A DNA stretch of 64,000 bases, from contig LGYU01000010.1 of NCBI GenBank assembly GCA_001302245.1, positions 1-64,000 of the forward strand, read 5' to 3'. The notes under the pieces are model-generated. The model ran no database searches and was not told the origin of the DNA. It worked only from the letters and a program-made list of their open reading frames with translations. Made by a program: the position numbers and the translations under genes. This document shows positions 56,235 through 64,000 of the stretch, in pieces. Position 1 is the first letter of the stretch. Every line of letters begins with the position of its first letter. The DNA comes from Chitinophagaceae bacterium PMP191F. GTDB lineage: Bacteria; Bacteroidota; Bacteroidia; Chitinophagales; Chitinophagaceae.

Positions 56235-56999
56235 TTATTTGTCTACTGTAAGACCGGCAGCCAAATACTCGCCGTTCAAACGTGAGATATTGGTTACCGA
56301 AATCTCTTTCGGACAAACCGCTTCACAAGCTTGTGTGAATGTACAGGATCCGAAATTCTCTTTGTCCATCTGTGCTACCATGTTCAGTACACGTTTTTTA
56401 CGCTCTGGCTCACCTTGTGGCAGTAATGCCAGGTGAGATACTTTTGCAGACAGGAACAGCATGGCCGAACTGTTTTTACAAGCTGCCACACAAGCGCCAC
56501 AACCGATACAGGCTGCTGCTGCAAATGCCGCATCTGCCTTGTCTTTTTCAATGGGTAATGCGTTCGCATCTACCGGGTTCCCGGTATTTACTGATATATA
56601 GCCACCCGCCTGGATAATGCGGTCGAATGCAGCACGGTCTACTACCAGGTCTTTTACCACAGGGAAAGCGTTGGCTCTCCAGGGTTCTACCACAATAGTA
56701 TCACCATCTTTATAAGCACGCATGTGTAACTGGCAGGTTGTATTGGCTGTCCACGGTCCGTGCGGACGACCATTGATATACATGGAACACATACCACAGA
56801 TACCTTCACGACAATCGTGATCGAAAGCGATAGGGTCTTTTCCTTCGAGGATTAGTCGCTCGTTCAACACATCAAACATTTCAAGGAAAGACATTTCCGA
56901 AGAAATATTACTTACCTGGTACGTTTCAAAATGACCATTATCGCTGCTATTCTTCTGCCTCCACACTTTCAACGTTAGATTCATTGTATAATGTTCCAT
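56235..56999 (-). CDS. sdhB: Succinate dehydrogenase / fumarate reductase iron-sulfur subunit
   Basis: 254 residues. The [2Fe-2S] cluster is held by C63, C68, C71 and C89 (CREGICGMC, then TTCQ). The [4Fe-4S] and [3Fe-4S] clusters are held by [11 protein letters not shown] (164-174) and a later [12 protein letters not shown]. The protein passes electrons from SdhA's flavin to the quinone site in the membrane. It is split from sdhA by a broken inserted gene. Confidence 0.96.
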   Translation of the reverse strand: MEHYTMNLTLKVWRQKNSSDNGHFETYQVSNISSEMSFLEMFDVLNERLILEGKDPIAFDHDCREGICGMCSMYINGRPHGPWTANTTCQLHMRAYKDGDTIVVEPWRANAFPVVKDLVVDRAAFDRIIQAGGYISVNTGNPVDANALPIEKDKADAAFAAAACIGCGACVAACKNSSAMLFLSAKVSHLALLPQGEPERKKRVLNMVAQMDKENFGSCTFTQACEAVCPKEISVTNISRLNGEYLAAGLTVDK

Positions 57000-57007
57000 G
57001 CCTGAAT

Positions 57008-57040
57008 ATTTGATTGTTTGATTGCTTAATTGTTTGATTG
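57008..57040. repeat. Short TTGATTG word repeat
   Basis: The words TTTGATTG, TTTGATTG, CTTAATTG and TTTGATTG follow one another almost without break, just after the sdhB start on the upstream side. Such tracts are common in Bacteroidota spacers. Confidence 0.55.
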
Positions 57041-57418
57041 TTATTTACTCAATTTCATATTGGTATACTTTATCAGCCGGTTGATTGCTTCCGGAAGCTT
57101 TTGCAACTCGCCGAATATGTATTCATATTCTTCCTTTGAAACAAGTTGCCTGACTTTTGATTTCTCGTTCCAGTCAAAGCATTCCTTTACCGAACCCGCA
57201 CTATACCATTAGAACTTGATCTTGTCTTTCTTAAAATATCGACCAAACCCTTCTGCGATATTTGCCGATATTGACTCTGTTGCTGTAATAAACTGCTCTC
57301 CTGCCGTGCGTTTTGCTGAATATTCCCACTTCGATGCAACATCCCAAACATAGCTGCTCAACCTAAACGATATATTATATGCATCTATGTCATTCAGCAT
57401 TAAGTATTTCTCAGTCAT
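57041..57418 (-). pseudogene. Four-helix-bundle (S23/IVS-type) protein, broken by an in-frame stop
   Basis: The frame begins MTEKYLMLNDIDAYNISFRL and reads 69 codons to a TAA at 57209-57211. It then continues in the same frame for 55 codons (WYSAGSVKECFDWNEKSKV onward) to a second stop at 57041. Together they make the full four-helix-bundle protein (~125 residues) of the family first seen in 23S rRNA intervening sequences. The first stop is one base away from a Tyr codon (TAC to TAA), so it is a point nonsense mutation or a sequencing error. The gene sits inside the sdh operon, between sdhA and sdhB. Confidence 0.8.
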
Positions 57419-57483
57419 TCTCACAGGTTTGATGAAACAACATTGTTGCTACTAACATCAAGCCCTCCAACCATCAAGCAATA

Positions 57484-59457
57484 TTATTTATAGCTTCTCT
57501 GAGATGGCTTCGCTACTTCAAACACCAGCTCTTCTTTATGCATTTCCCAGCTGCTGTCGCCTTTGTATTCCCAGGCAGAAACGTACTGGAAGTTCGCATC
57601 ATCTCTTTTGGCTTCACCGTCTTCTGTCTGCATCTCTTCGCGGAAGTGACCGCCACAGCTTTCTTTGCGGTTCAGCGCATCTTTACACATCAGTTCACCC
57701 AGCTCAATAAAGTCGGCCACGCGGTTGGCTTTATCCAGCTCAGGGTTGAACTCATTGATTTCACCGGGGATCTTTACATCACTCCAGAACTCTTTTTTCA
57801 GTTGCTGGATCTCTACGATTGCTTCTTTTAAACCGGCTTCGTTACGGGCCATTCCGCATTTCTCCCACATGATTTTTCCAAGACGCTTGTGGAAGCTTTC
57901 AACGGTTTGTGTACCCTTGATATTCATTAATGTGTTGATGCGGTCGCGCACTTCCTGTTCTGCTTTTACAAACTCAGGATGTGTGGTAGGAATTTCGTTG
58001 GTGCGGATATCATCGGCCAGGTAGTTACCCATTGTATAAGGAATTACGAAGTAACCATCTGCCAATCCCTGCATCAGCGCAGATGCACCCAGACGGTTAG
58101 CACCGTGATCGCTGAAGTTGGCTTCACCCAATGCATACAGACCGGGAACAGTGGTCATCAGTTCGTAGTCAACCCACAGGCCACCCATAGTGTAGTGTAC
58201 AGCGGGATAAATACGCATGGGAATTTCGTATGGGTTTTCACCGGTAATCTTTTCGTACATGTCGAACAGGTTACCATATTTCTCTTTCACTACAGCTTTA
58301 CCCAGTTCGGTTATTTTTTCAGCAGAAGGATTGGAAATACCCTCTTTATTGCATTCAATTTTACCATAACGCTGGATAGCTGCTGCATAATCCAGGTATA
58401 CGGCCTGTTTGGAACTACCTACACCATAACCGGCATCGCAACGTTCTTTAGCCGCACGGCTTGCTACGTCGCGTGGAACCAGGTTACCGAAGGCAGGGTA
58501 TCTTCTTTCCAGGTAATAATCCCTTTCTTCTTCAGGAATATCACTGGGTCTGCGGTTGTCATCTTTTTTCTTGGGCACCCATATACGACCGTCGTTACGC
58601 AGTGATTCTGACATCAGCGTAAGTTTCGACTGGTGGTCGCCCGAAACAGGAATACAGGTGGGGTGGATCTGCGTAAAACAGGGGTTACCAAAGTAAGCTC
58701 CTTTACGGTGTGCTTTCCAGGCTGCGGTAACGTTGCTGCCCATAGCGTTGGTAGACAGGTAGAATACGTTGCCATAACCACCGCTGCACAGCAATACTGC
58801 ATGTCCGAAGTGTTTTTCCAGTTCGCCGGTAATGAGGTTACGGCAGATGATGCCACGGGCTTTGCCGTCGATCACGACCACATCCAGCATTTCATGACGG
58901 CTGAACATTTCCACATTACCCAGGGCAACCTGTCTTTCCAGGGCCTGATACGCGCCTATCAGCAATTGCTGACCGGTTTGACCGGCAGCATAAAAAGTTC
59001 TTTGTACCTGTGTACCACCAAATGAACGGTTGCTGAGCATACCGCCGTATTCGCGGGCAAAGGGAACGCCTTGTGCCACGCACTGGTCAATGATATTGGC
59101 ACTTACTTCGGCCAGGCGGTGTACGTTGCTTTCACGTGCGCGATAGTCGCCACCTTTTACAGTATCGTAAAACAAACGGAACACAGAGTCACCATCATTC
59201 TGGTAGTTTTTGGCGGCATTGATACCACCCTGCGCGGCAATGGAGTGTGCACGACGGGGAGAATCCTGGAAACAGAATGCTTTTACTTTGTACCCCAGTT
59301 CGCCCAGTGATGCGGCGGCGGAGGCACCCGCTAACCCGGTACCAACGATGATGATTTCCAGCTTACGCTTATTGGCCGGGTTCACAAGCTTACAGTGTCC
59401 TTTATACTCTGTCCATCTTTCGTTCAGGGGACCGGCGGGAATTTTTGAGTTCAGCAT
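57484..59457 (-). CDS. sdhA: Succinate dehydrogenase / fumarate reductase flavoprotein subunit
   Basis: 657 residues. FAD is bound by GTGLAGA (39-45) and attached through His71 in the [11 protein letters not shown] block. The catalytic region includes HPTCIP near residue 265. SdhA oxidises succinate to fumarate, or the reverse. Its length and N-terminal extension match the Bacteroidota form. The broken four-helix gene follows it, then sdhB. Confidence 0.96.
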   Translation of the reverse strand: MLNSKIPAGPLNERWTEYKGHCKLVNPANKRKLEIIIVGTGLAGASAAASLGELGYKVKAFCFQDSPRRAHSIAAQGGINAAKNYQNDGDSVFRLFYDTVKGGDYRARESNVHRLAEVSANIIDQCVAQGVPFAREYGGMLSNRSFGGTQVQRTFYAAGQTGQQLLIGAYQALERQVALGNVEMFSRHEMLDVVVIDGKARGIICRNLITGELEKHFGHAVLLCSGGYGNVFYLSTNAMGSNVTAAWKAHRKGAYFGNPCFTQIHPTCIPVSGDHQSKLTLMSESLRNDGRIWVPKKKDDNRRPSDIPEEERDYYLERRYPAFGNLVPRDVASRAAKERCDAGYGVGSSKQAVYLDYAAAIQRYGKIECNKEGISNPSAEKITELGKAVVKEKYGNLFDMYEKITGENPYEIPMRIYPAVHYTMGGLWVDYELMTTVPGLYALGEANFSDHGANRLGASALMQGLADGYFVIPYTMGNYLADDIRTNEIPTTHPEFVKAEQEVRDRINTLMNIKGTQTVESFHKRLGKIMWEKCGMARNEAGLKEAIVEIQQLKKEFWSDVKIPGEINEFNPELDKANRVADFIELGELMCKDALNRKESCGGHFREEMQTEDGEAKRDDANFQYVSAWEYKGDSSWEMHKEELVFEVAKPSQRSYK

Positions 59458-59558
59458 ACAACCAGTTTATAGTTTATCCGGCAACTATTGTTTACCGGAA
59501 TTGTTCGTTATAATAATATTTATCTGTCAGGTGCATTTACCATGCAGTATTACCTGCC

Positions 59559-60245
59559 CTAGCTTATCCAGCCAAGTACAATGCTTACAGGCATCATAGC
59601 AAATACCAGTGGAACAATAACAGAAAAAGCAACTCCAACTGAATGCAGCAGGGTAAGATAGCGTTGGTTATGTACACCCAGTGTTCTGAAGGCGCTCTGG
59701 AAACCATGCATCAGGTGCCAGGCCAGCGAAAAACAACCCAGTACATATAATATTACCACTACAGGACTCTGAAATACTTCTACCATACGCAGATACAGGT
59801 TCTCGTATTCGCTGCCGTTGATATCAACCGGAGCCAGATCGTGTGTGATACGTGAAGAGATCCAGAAATGAGAGATGTGCATGATGAGGAACAACAGGAT
59901 CAATGTACCCAGCAGTCCCATTGAACGACTATACCATTTACTGCCTTTGTTGCCCATGGGAACCTGGTATCCTTTCTGACGTTTGCTTCTGTTCTGAAAT
60001 TCGAGGGCAAGTCCTTGTACAATATGCAGCAGGATACCTACAAACAGTCCGACTTCCAGTATACGGATCACTATTGTATGACCCATAAAATGGGCAGCCT
60101 TGTTAAACATTTCTCCGGAATCATTGGCCCAGATACAGGCATTGATGCCGGCATGTACTACAAGGAAGCCAATCAGGGATATCCCTGTAATGCTCATGAT
60201 CACTTTTTTACCTACGGAAGACGTGAAGAGTTCAGTCCATTTCAT
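59559..60245 (-). CDS. sdhC: Succinate dehydrogenase cytochrome b subunit
   Basis: 228 residues from ATG 60245. Five membrane helices carry several His residues fit to bind haem b: VVHAGIN, AHFMGHT, LLHIVQG, MHISHFW and WHLMHGF. It anchors SdhA and SdhB and reduces or oxidises the quinone. It is the single-subunit b558 form, without SdhD. It is the first gene of sdhCAB. Confidence 0.92.
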   Translation of the reverse strand: MKWTELFTSSVGKKVIMSITGISLIGFLVVHAGINACIWANDSGEMFNKAAHFMGHTIVIRILEVGLFVGILLHIVQGLALEFQNRSKRQKGYQVPMGNKGSKWYSRSMGLLGTLILLFLIMHISHFWISSRITHDLAPVDINGSEYENLYLRMVEVFQSPVVVILYVLGCFSLAWHLMHGFQSAFRTLGVHNQRYLTLLHSVGVAFSVIVPLVFAMMPVSIVLGWIS

Positions 60246-60340
60246 GTAAATCGGTTTTGTCTTTTTCGAATCCTCATGAAGTGAGTGCACAAGCAATCAT
60301 GAGAATGGCTTGTCAAATGAATAGTCGTTAAAATCCCTTG

Positions 60341-60348
60341 CAAAAATA
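60341..60348 (-). promoter_or_regulatory. -7 promoter box of the sdh operon
   Basis: Minus-strand TATTTTTG fits TAnnTTTG and lies about 95 bases before the sdhC start. The remaining part of the 546-base spacer to accD has a -7-like TATCTTAG at about 60764 for accD. I see nothing else in it. Confidence 0.5.
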
Positions 60349-60791
60349 ACGCAGCAAGGCCAAAAATCATATTTTGGTAAAATTTTTCCTCACAGAATCA
60401 TAAAATGATTTGTCAGAACAACGCTTTTAGTACGTTATTACTGTGTTTTTTATAACATATTGCCTGTTGAACGTACCATCTTGCAAAACATTGTAAGAAG
60501 ATTTTGAATACGAACTATATAATATTAAGTATATACATCACCGACCGGATTGATTCGTATTGACTACACAATACGGTTATATGGTATTACCGGCCACTAT
60601 TTCACCCACATCAGAATAGCCGGTCGTATCTATCCATCATTATTGCTATTACTAATATGGCATCAACACTATATATTATTACAGCCACGCCCGGGATAGT
60701 GCTTTCAGCCTCACCGGATTGGATAAACACCGTTCCGTTCATTGTACTATCTGTAAAATCCCTATCTTAGCCCACTAAAATTTACGCTGAA

Positions 60792-61700
60792 ATGAAACAA
60801 GAAGAGGATTTCGATGCCAACCTGGCGGGAGAAGAAGGGCAATCGGAAGAGGCGAAGAGCAGTTGGTTTAAGCGGATCAAAAAAGGCATTCTGACCAGTA
60901 CAGCTGACAAAAAAGAAACACCTGAAGGACTGTGGAGCAAATGTCCTGAATGCGGTTATATATGTACCGTAACTGAATTACGGGAAAATCTTTTTGTATG
61001 TCCAAAATGTAACTACCACCATCGTATTGGCAGTTCAGAGTATTTCGACATTTTGTTTGATGGCGACTATGACGTTCTGTTTGAAAATATCCGTGCAAAA
61101 GATTTTCTGCATTTCACCGACCTGAAATCATACGAAAAAAGACTGGAAGAAACATGGGCCAAAACTGATATTACCGATTCCATACGCGTAGGAAAGGGCA
61201 CTATCAAAACACAGGATTTTGTTATTGCCTGTATGGACTTTGAATTCATTGGTGGTTCACTGGGTAGTGTAATGGGCGAAAGGATTGCCCGTGCTGTTGA
61301 TCTGTGTATTGCACACAACATTCCGCTGATGATCATCTGTAAATCGGGTGGTGCACGTATGATGGAAAGTGCTTTTTCACTGATGCAACTGGCAAAGGTA
61401 TCCGGAAAACTGTCGCAGATGACAGATGCTCATATTCCCTACATTTCATTCCTGACAGATCCTTCGTTTGGAGGTATCTCTGCATCGTTTGGTATGCTGG
61501 GTGATCTGAATATTGCGGAACCCGGCGCCCTGATTGGTTTTGCCGGTCCGCGTGTTATTAAAGAAACCATTAAAAAAGACCTGCCGGAAGGATTCCAGCG
61601 CAGTGAGTTTTTACTGGAACACGGTTTCCTGGATTTTATAGTACACCGCAAAGAATTAAAGGATAAACTGGCAACAGTATTATCGCTTTTCAAAAATTAA
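60792..61700 (+). CDS. accD: Acetyl-CoA carboxylase carboxyltransferase subunit beta
   Basis: 302 residues. The N-terminal zinc ribbon has C51, C54, C70 and C73 (CPECGYICT ... FVCPKCNYHH). The carboxyltransferase domain has the SGGARMMESAFSLMQLAK block and the final GFAGPRVI. It joins AccA to move CO2 from biotin to acetyl-CoA, the committed step of fatty-acid synthesis. Divergent from sdhC. Confidence 0.96.
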   Translation: MKQEEDFDANLAGEEGQSEEAKSSWFKRIKKGILTSTADKKETPEGLWSKCPECGYICTVTELRENLFVCPKCNYHHRIGSSEYFDILFDGDYDVLFENIRAKDFLHFTDLKSYEKRLEETWAKTDITDSIRVGKGTIKTQDFVIACMDFEFIGGSLGSVMGERIARAVDLCIAHNIPLMIICKSGGARMMESAFSLMQLAKVSGKLSQMTDAHIPYISFLTDPSFGGISASFGMLGDLNIAEPGALIGFAGPRVIKETIKKDLPEGFQRSEFLLEHGFLDFIVHRKELKDKLATVLSLFKN

Positions 61701-61795
61701 CACCTGCGAAGTCTGAGGTCTGAAGTAAGTAATTCGTTTTAACAGGATTTCTTGCTGCACATCTCAGACTTGCGTTTTATACGGATTTTGTTTTT

Positions 61796-62233
61796 ATGGG
61801 AGAAATGCGCAACAGATCGGCTTATCATGAATACCGCATCGAAGATAAATACGATGCAGGAATGGTATTGACCGGAACCGAGGTAAAGTCTCTGCGCAAC
61901 GGACGGGCAAGTTTTAATGACAGCTACTGCCTATTTCACAGAGGAGAGCTATGGGTAAAAAGTCTGCATATAGCAGAATATACTCATGGCACAGTTTACA
62001 ACCATGACCCGGTGAGAGAAAGGAAACTGTTGCTGAATAAGAAGGAACTTCGCAAGCTGGAGGCTAAAATGAAGGAGAAAGGTTATACCATCGTTCCCCT
62101 CCGCATTTTTTTTACAGAAAAAGGTTTGGCGAAACTGGAGATCGGCCTGGCCAAGGGCAAACAACTTCACGACAAACGCGAAACACTGAAGCAGAAGGAT
62201 GCTGAACGTGAAATGAAAAGATACCTGAAATAA
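61796..62233 (+). CDS. smpB: SsrA-binding protein SmpB
   Basis: 145 residues. It binds tmRNA and delivers it to stalled ribosomes. The YEI-like start (HEYRIEDKYDAGMVLTGTEVKSLRNG, split) and the C-terminal basic tail (KGKQLHDKRETLKQKDAEREMKR region) are diagnostic. No ssrA gene is visible in the window. Confidence 0.96.
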   Translation: MGEMRNRSAYHEYRIEDKYDAGMVLTGTEVKSLRNGRASFNDSYCLFHRGELWVKSLHIAEYTHGTVYNHDPVRERKLLLNKKELRKLEAKMKEKGYTIVPLRIFFTEKGLAKLEIGLAKGKQLHDKRETLKQKDAEREMKRYLK

Positions 62234-62412
62234 AGCCTTACAGGCAAGGTTGCTGCCAGAGGCTGATACTTTCCGGCCCCCATATATCTTTTTTTACAAC
62301 AAATACGTTATTGTTACGGACCTGCAGGTTCCTGGTAAAAAACCCGGGTATTTGTAACATGGTAACCGGTATTTCCCGATTTTTGGCAATAATTTTTATT
62401 TATCTTCAATTT

Positions 62413-63402
62413 ATGCTCCGTAATACTCTATTAATGCTGTTATGTATTGGCAGTCTGCGCGGTTTTTCACAAACTGTGTCGGGCTCCTGGTATGGTAAAG
62501 CCGACGTTATTGCGCAAGGTGTTAATAACAATTACCTGACAGAACTGGTGTTGAAGCAAAAGGGAGATGAGGTGGAAGGTATTTTCGGCTACTATTTTAA
62601 AGACTCTTATCAGAGTTTTTTTATCCGTGGTACATACGACAAAAAGACCCGTGCAATAAAGATCAACAACGTACCACTTATATTTTATAAGTCGTCCAAT
62701 ACTCGCACCAGCGTGGAATGCCCTATGACCTTCAGTGGGGTGTTAATGATCAACAAGCTGCAAACCTCCCTGAAAGGTTCGTTTGTAACCTCTGAAAGCA
62801 AGTATCAGTATACCTGCCCGGAGTTGCGCGTGAACATGATGATGGATATCTCTGAAAAAGACCCGGACAGCGTACTAAATAATACCGTGGCAGGACAACG
62901 TTTCTGGAAACCACAGGAAGATGATTTTATCGTATTCAGCACAGCCGATCACAAAGCTGTTACTGTGAATGCAGATCGTTCCAAACCCGGTCCTGAAAGA
63001 GTTTCTTCCGTTAACATCAATATCAATCCTTACAAGGACCTGATTGATCGTTTTGAGAAAAGAAAGAATATCTACAGTAAAGATATTGAGGTGGAAAGTG
63101 ATTCTGTCCGCATCAGCTTCTACGACAATGGCGATATTGATGGTGATACCATTTCTGTTTTCCTAAACAAACAACCCATTCTTGTAAAACAGGGGCTAAC
63201 AGCAAAGGCATTGAACCTCTATTTCTCACTGGATAGCCTTCGTGAAATCAACGAGCTGAGTATGTTTGCGGAAAACCTGGGTCTGTATCCGCCCAATACC
63301 GCCCTGATGGTATTAACTGATGGCATTAACCGTTACGAAATCTATCTTTCCAGTAGTCTTGTGCAAAACGCCACAGTGCGTTTACGAAAAAAGAAGAAGT
63401 AG
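62413..63402 (+). CDS. Secreted beta-rich protein of unknown function
   Basis: 329 residues from ATG 62413, chosen because it gives a signal peptide (MLRNTLLMLLCIGSLRGFS then QTVSGSWYG). The frame is open upstream without a plausible signal. The first half (GSWYGKADVIAQG ... VEGIFGYYFKD) has a calycin-like or lipocalin-like strand rhythm. The last ~110 residues (IEVESDSVRISFYDNGDIDGDTISVFL, split) match a C-terminal domain repeated in Bacteroidota envelope proteins. Probably periplasmic or surface. Ends at a strong terminator. Confidence 0.65.
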   Translation: MLRNTLLMLLCIGSLRGFSQTVSGSWYGKADVIAQGVNNNYLTELVLKQKGDEVEGIFGYYFKDSYQSFFIRGTYDKKTRAIKINNVPLIFYKSSNTRTSVECPMTFSGVLMINKLQTSLKGSFVTSESKYQYTCPELRVNMMMDISEKDPDSVLNNTVAGQRFWKPQEDDFIVFSTADHKAVTVNADRSKPGPERVSSVNININPYKDLIDRFEKRKNIYSKDIEVESDSVRISFYDNGDIDGDTISVFLNKQPILVKQGLTAKALNLYFSLDSLREINELSMFAENLGLYPPNTALMVLTDGINRYEIYLSSSLVQNATVRLRKKKK

Positions 63403-63427
63403 TTATTTCTACAACATCATATAAAGC

Positions 63428-63456
63428 GGCCGGTAAAGTTTACCGGCCATTTTTTT
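63428..63456 (+). terminator. Terminator between converging genes
   Basis: GGCCGGTAA and TTACCGGCC pair around three bases, followed by a seven-T run. It reaches the stop codon of the minus-strand gene. Confidence 0.85.
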
Positions 63457-64000
63457 AACTGCCGCGCTGTAGTTTGCCCAGCCATAACAGCGTACCACTA
63501 TCATCGGTGATCCGTAATACAAAACTGCCCAATGGCAATTCCGGAAGATTAAATACCTGTTCAATATTTTCATTGCTGGCAACACATCTTTTACTTTTTA
63601 TCAGCCTGCCATTGATATCATATAATTCCAGGGTACAGGCTCCGTTTTTTATACTGTTTGCACGTACAATGATCTTATTGACAAACGGATTGGGAAATAC
63701 TGAAACCTTTACTGATGTATTGAGATGTAAAACCGTTACAGACGATGCCTGATAAGTTTCTTTATCACGGATGATCACCCGGTAATACAACATATCAGCA
63801 GCAGGTACCGGCTCGTGGTATACAAACCCATTAGCAGACGTAGCAAATTCAACCAGCGTTTTATGGCAAACGATGTCAAAACGACTACCATCTGTACTTC
63901 TTTCAATAAATACATCTGCAGCTTTACTAACAGCATCGGTTGCCCAGGTTACCCGTACCTTATTCCCTTGTTGTACTGCTTTTGCCTTTACAAAATATTT
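63455..64000 (-). CDS. C-terminal part of a T9SS type A sorting-domain protein
   Basis: The frame is open to the window end, so the gene begins outside; about 181 residues are seen. The part at the window edge (KVRVTWATDAVSKAADVFIERS, split) has a fibronectin type III-like pattern. The last ~80 residues (VSVFPNPFVNKIIVRA ... LELYDINGRLIKSK ... GSFVLRITD) are the typical type A C-terminal sorting domain. The mature protein is therefore exported by the type IX system. Its N-terminal function cannot be read. Confidence 0.9.
   Translation of the reverse strand, partial: KYFVKAKAVQQGNKVRVTWATDAVSKAADVFIERSTDGSRFDIVCHKTLVEFATSANGFVYHEPVPAADMLYYRVIIRDKETYQASSVTVLHLNTSVKVSVFPNPFVNKIIVRANSIKNGACTLELYDINGRLIKSKRCVASNENIEQVFNLPELPLGSFVLRITDDSGTLLWLGKLQRGS

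Noticed and set aside
57030-57212. 60-codon plus-strand frame between sdhA and sdhB
   Set aside because: It is the antisense of the second part of the broken four-helix-bundle gene.

Overview
The window reads as the chromosome of a Bacteroidota bacterium, most likely family Chitinophagaceae; I cannot fix the genus. The reasons are type IX secretion (T9SS) sorting domains at both edges, a PorP/SprF protein, a short primary sigma factor of the Bacteroidota type, TonB-dependent outer-membrane proteins, lipoproteins, and -7 promoter boxes of the form TAnnTTTG in front of several genes. There is no prophage, insertion sequence, CRISPR array or rRNA operon.

Layout. 1-2.4 kb: T9SS surface protein end plus PorP/SprF. 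2.4-5.2 kb: TPR lipoprotein, small membrane protein with operator-like palindromes, tRNA-Cys. 5.2-9.2 kb: housekeeping singles (nucleoside phosphorylase, dapF, DinB, corA, Nudix). 9.2-10.6 kb: sigma/anti-sigma pair. 10.8-13.5 kb: yceD-rpmF-plsX-CPBP operon. 13.6-14.1 kb: RNase P RNA (rnpB, minus strand). 14.2-17 kb: Smr protein and amino-acid permease. 17.2-24.1 kb: a signalling region with unusually long spacers (LytTR regulator, pseudo-receiver protein, membrane protein, LuxR-type response regulator, histidine kinase, small secreted protein). 24.2-31.2 kb: dense minus-strand housekeeping genes (prenyl synthase, rnr, lpxK, folate enzyme, bioD, rsmD, DUF3822). 31.3-35.2 kb: MATE, folB, trxB, rpoD. 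35.6-45.6 kb: two separate BlaI/BlaR1-type pairs around purM, ribF and a TonB-dependent receptor. 45.8-53.8 kb: holA, coiled-coil membrane protein, giant outer-membrane protein, two tandem paralogous lipoproteins. 53.9-60.2 kb: ABC-F, VOC protein, and succinate dehydrogenase sdhCAB carrying a broken four-helix-bundle gene between sdhA and sdhB. 60.8-64 kb: accD, smpB, a secreted protein, and a T9SS type A protein cut by the window end.

The most interesting unexplained material is in the signalling region. It holds (i) a very small self-contained transcription unit at about 22.96-23.09 kb that could encode a 23-residue, nearly leaderless peptide and ends in its own terminator; (ii) a candidate structured small RNA at about 18.21-18.37 kb with two perfect stems; (iii) a shared motif ATTGTAGCnnTAT found once upstream of the pseudo-receiver gene and twice, 22 bp apart, upstream of the response regulator; and (iv) a receiver-like protein lacking the phosphorylatable Asp. 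Elsewhere, RsmD has Gly where the catalytic motif IV Asp is expected, and the two BlaI genes have clearly different palindromic operator candidates.
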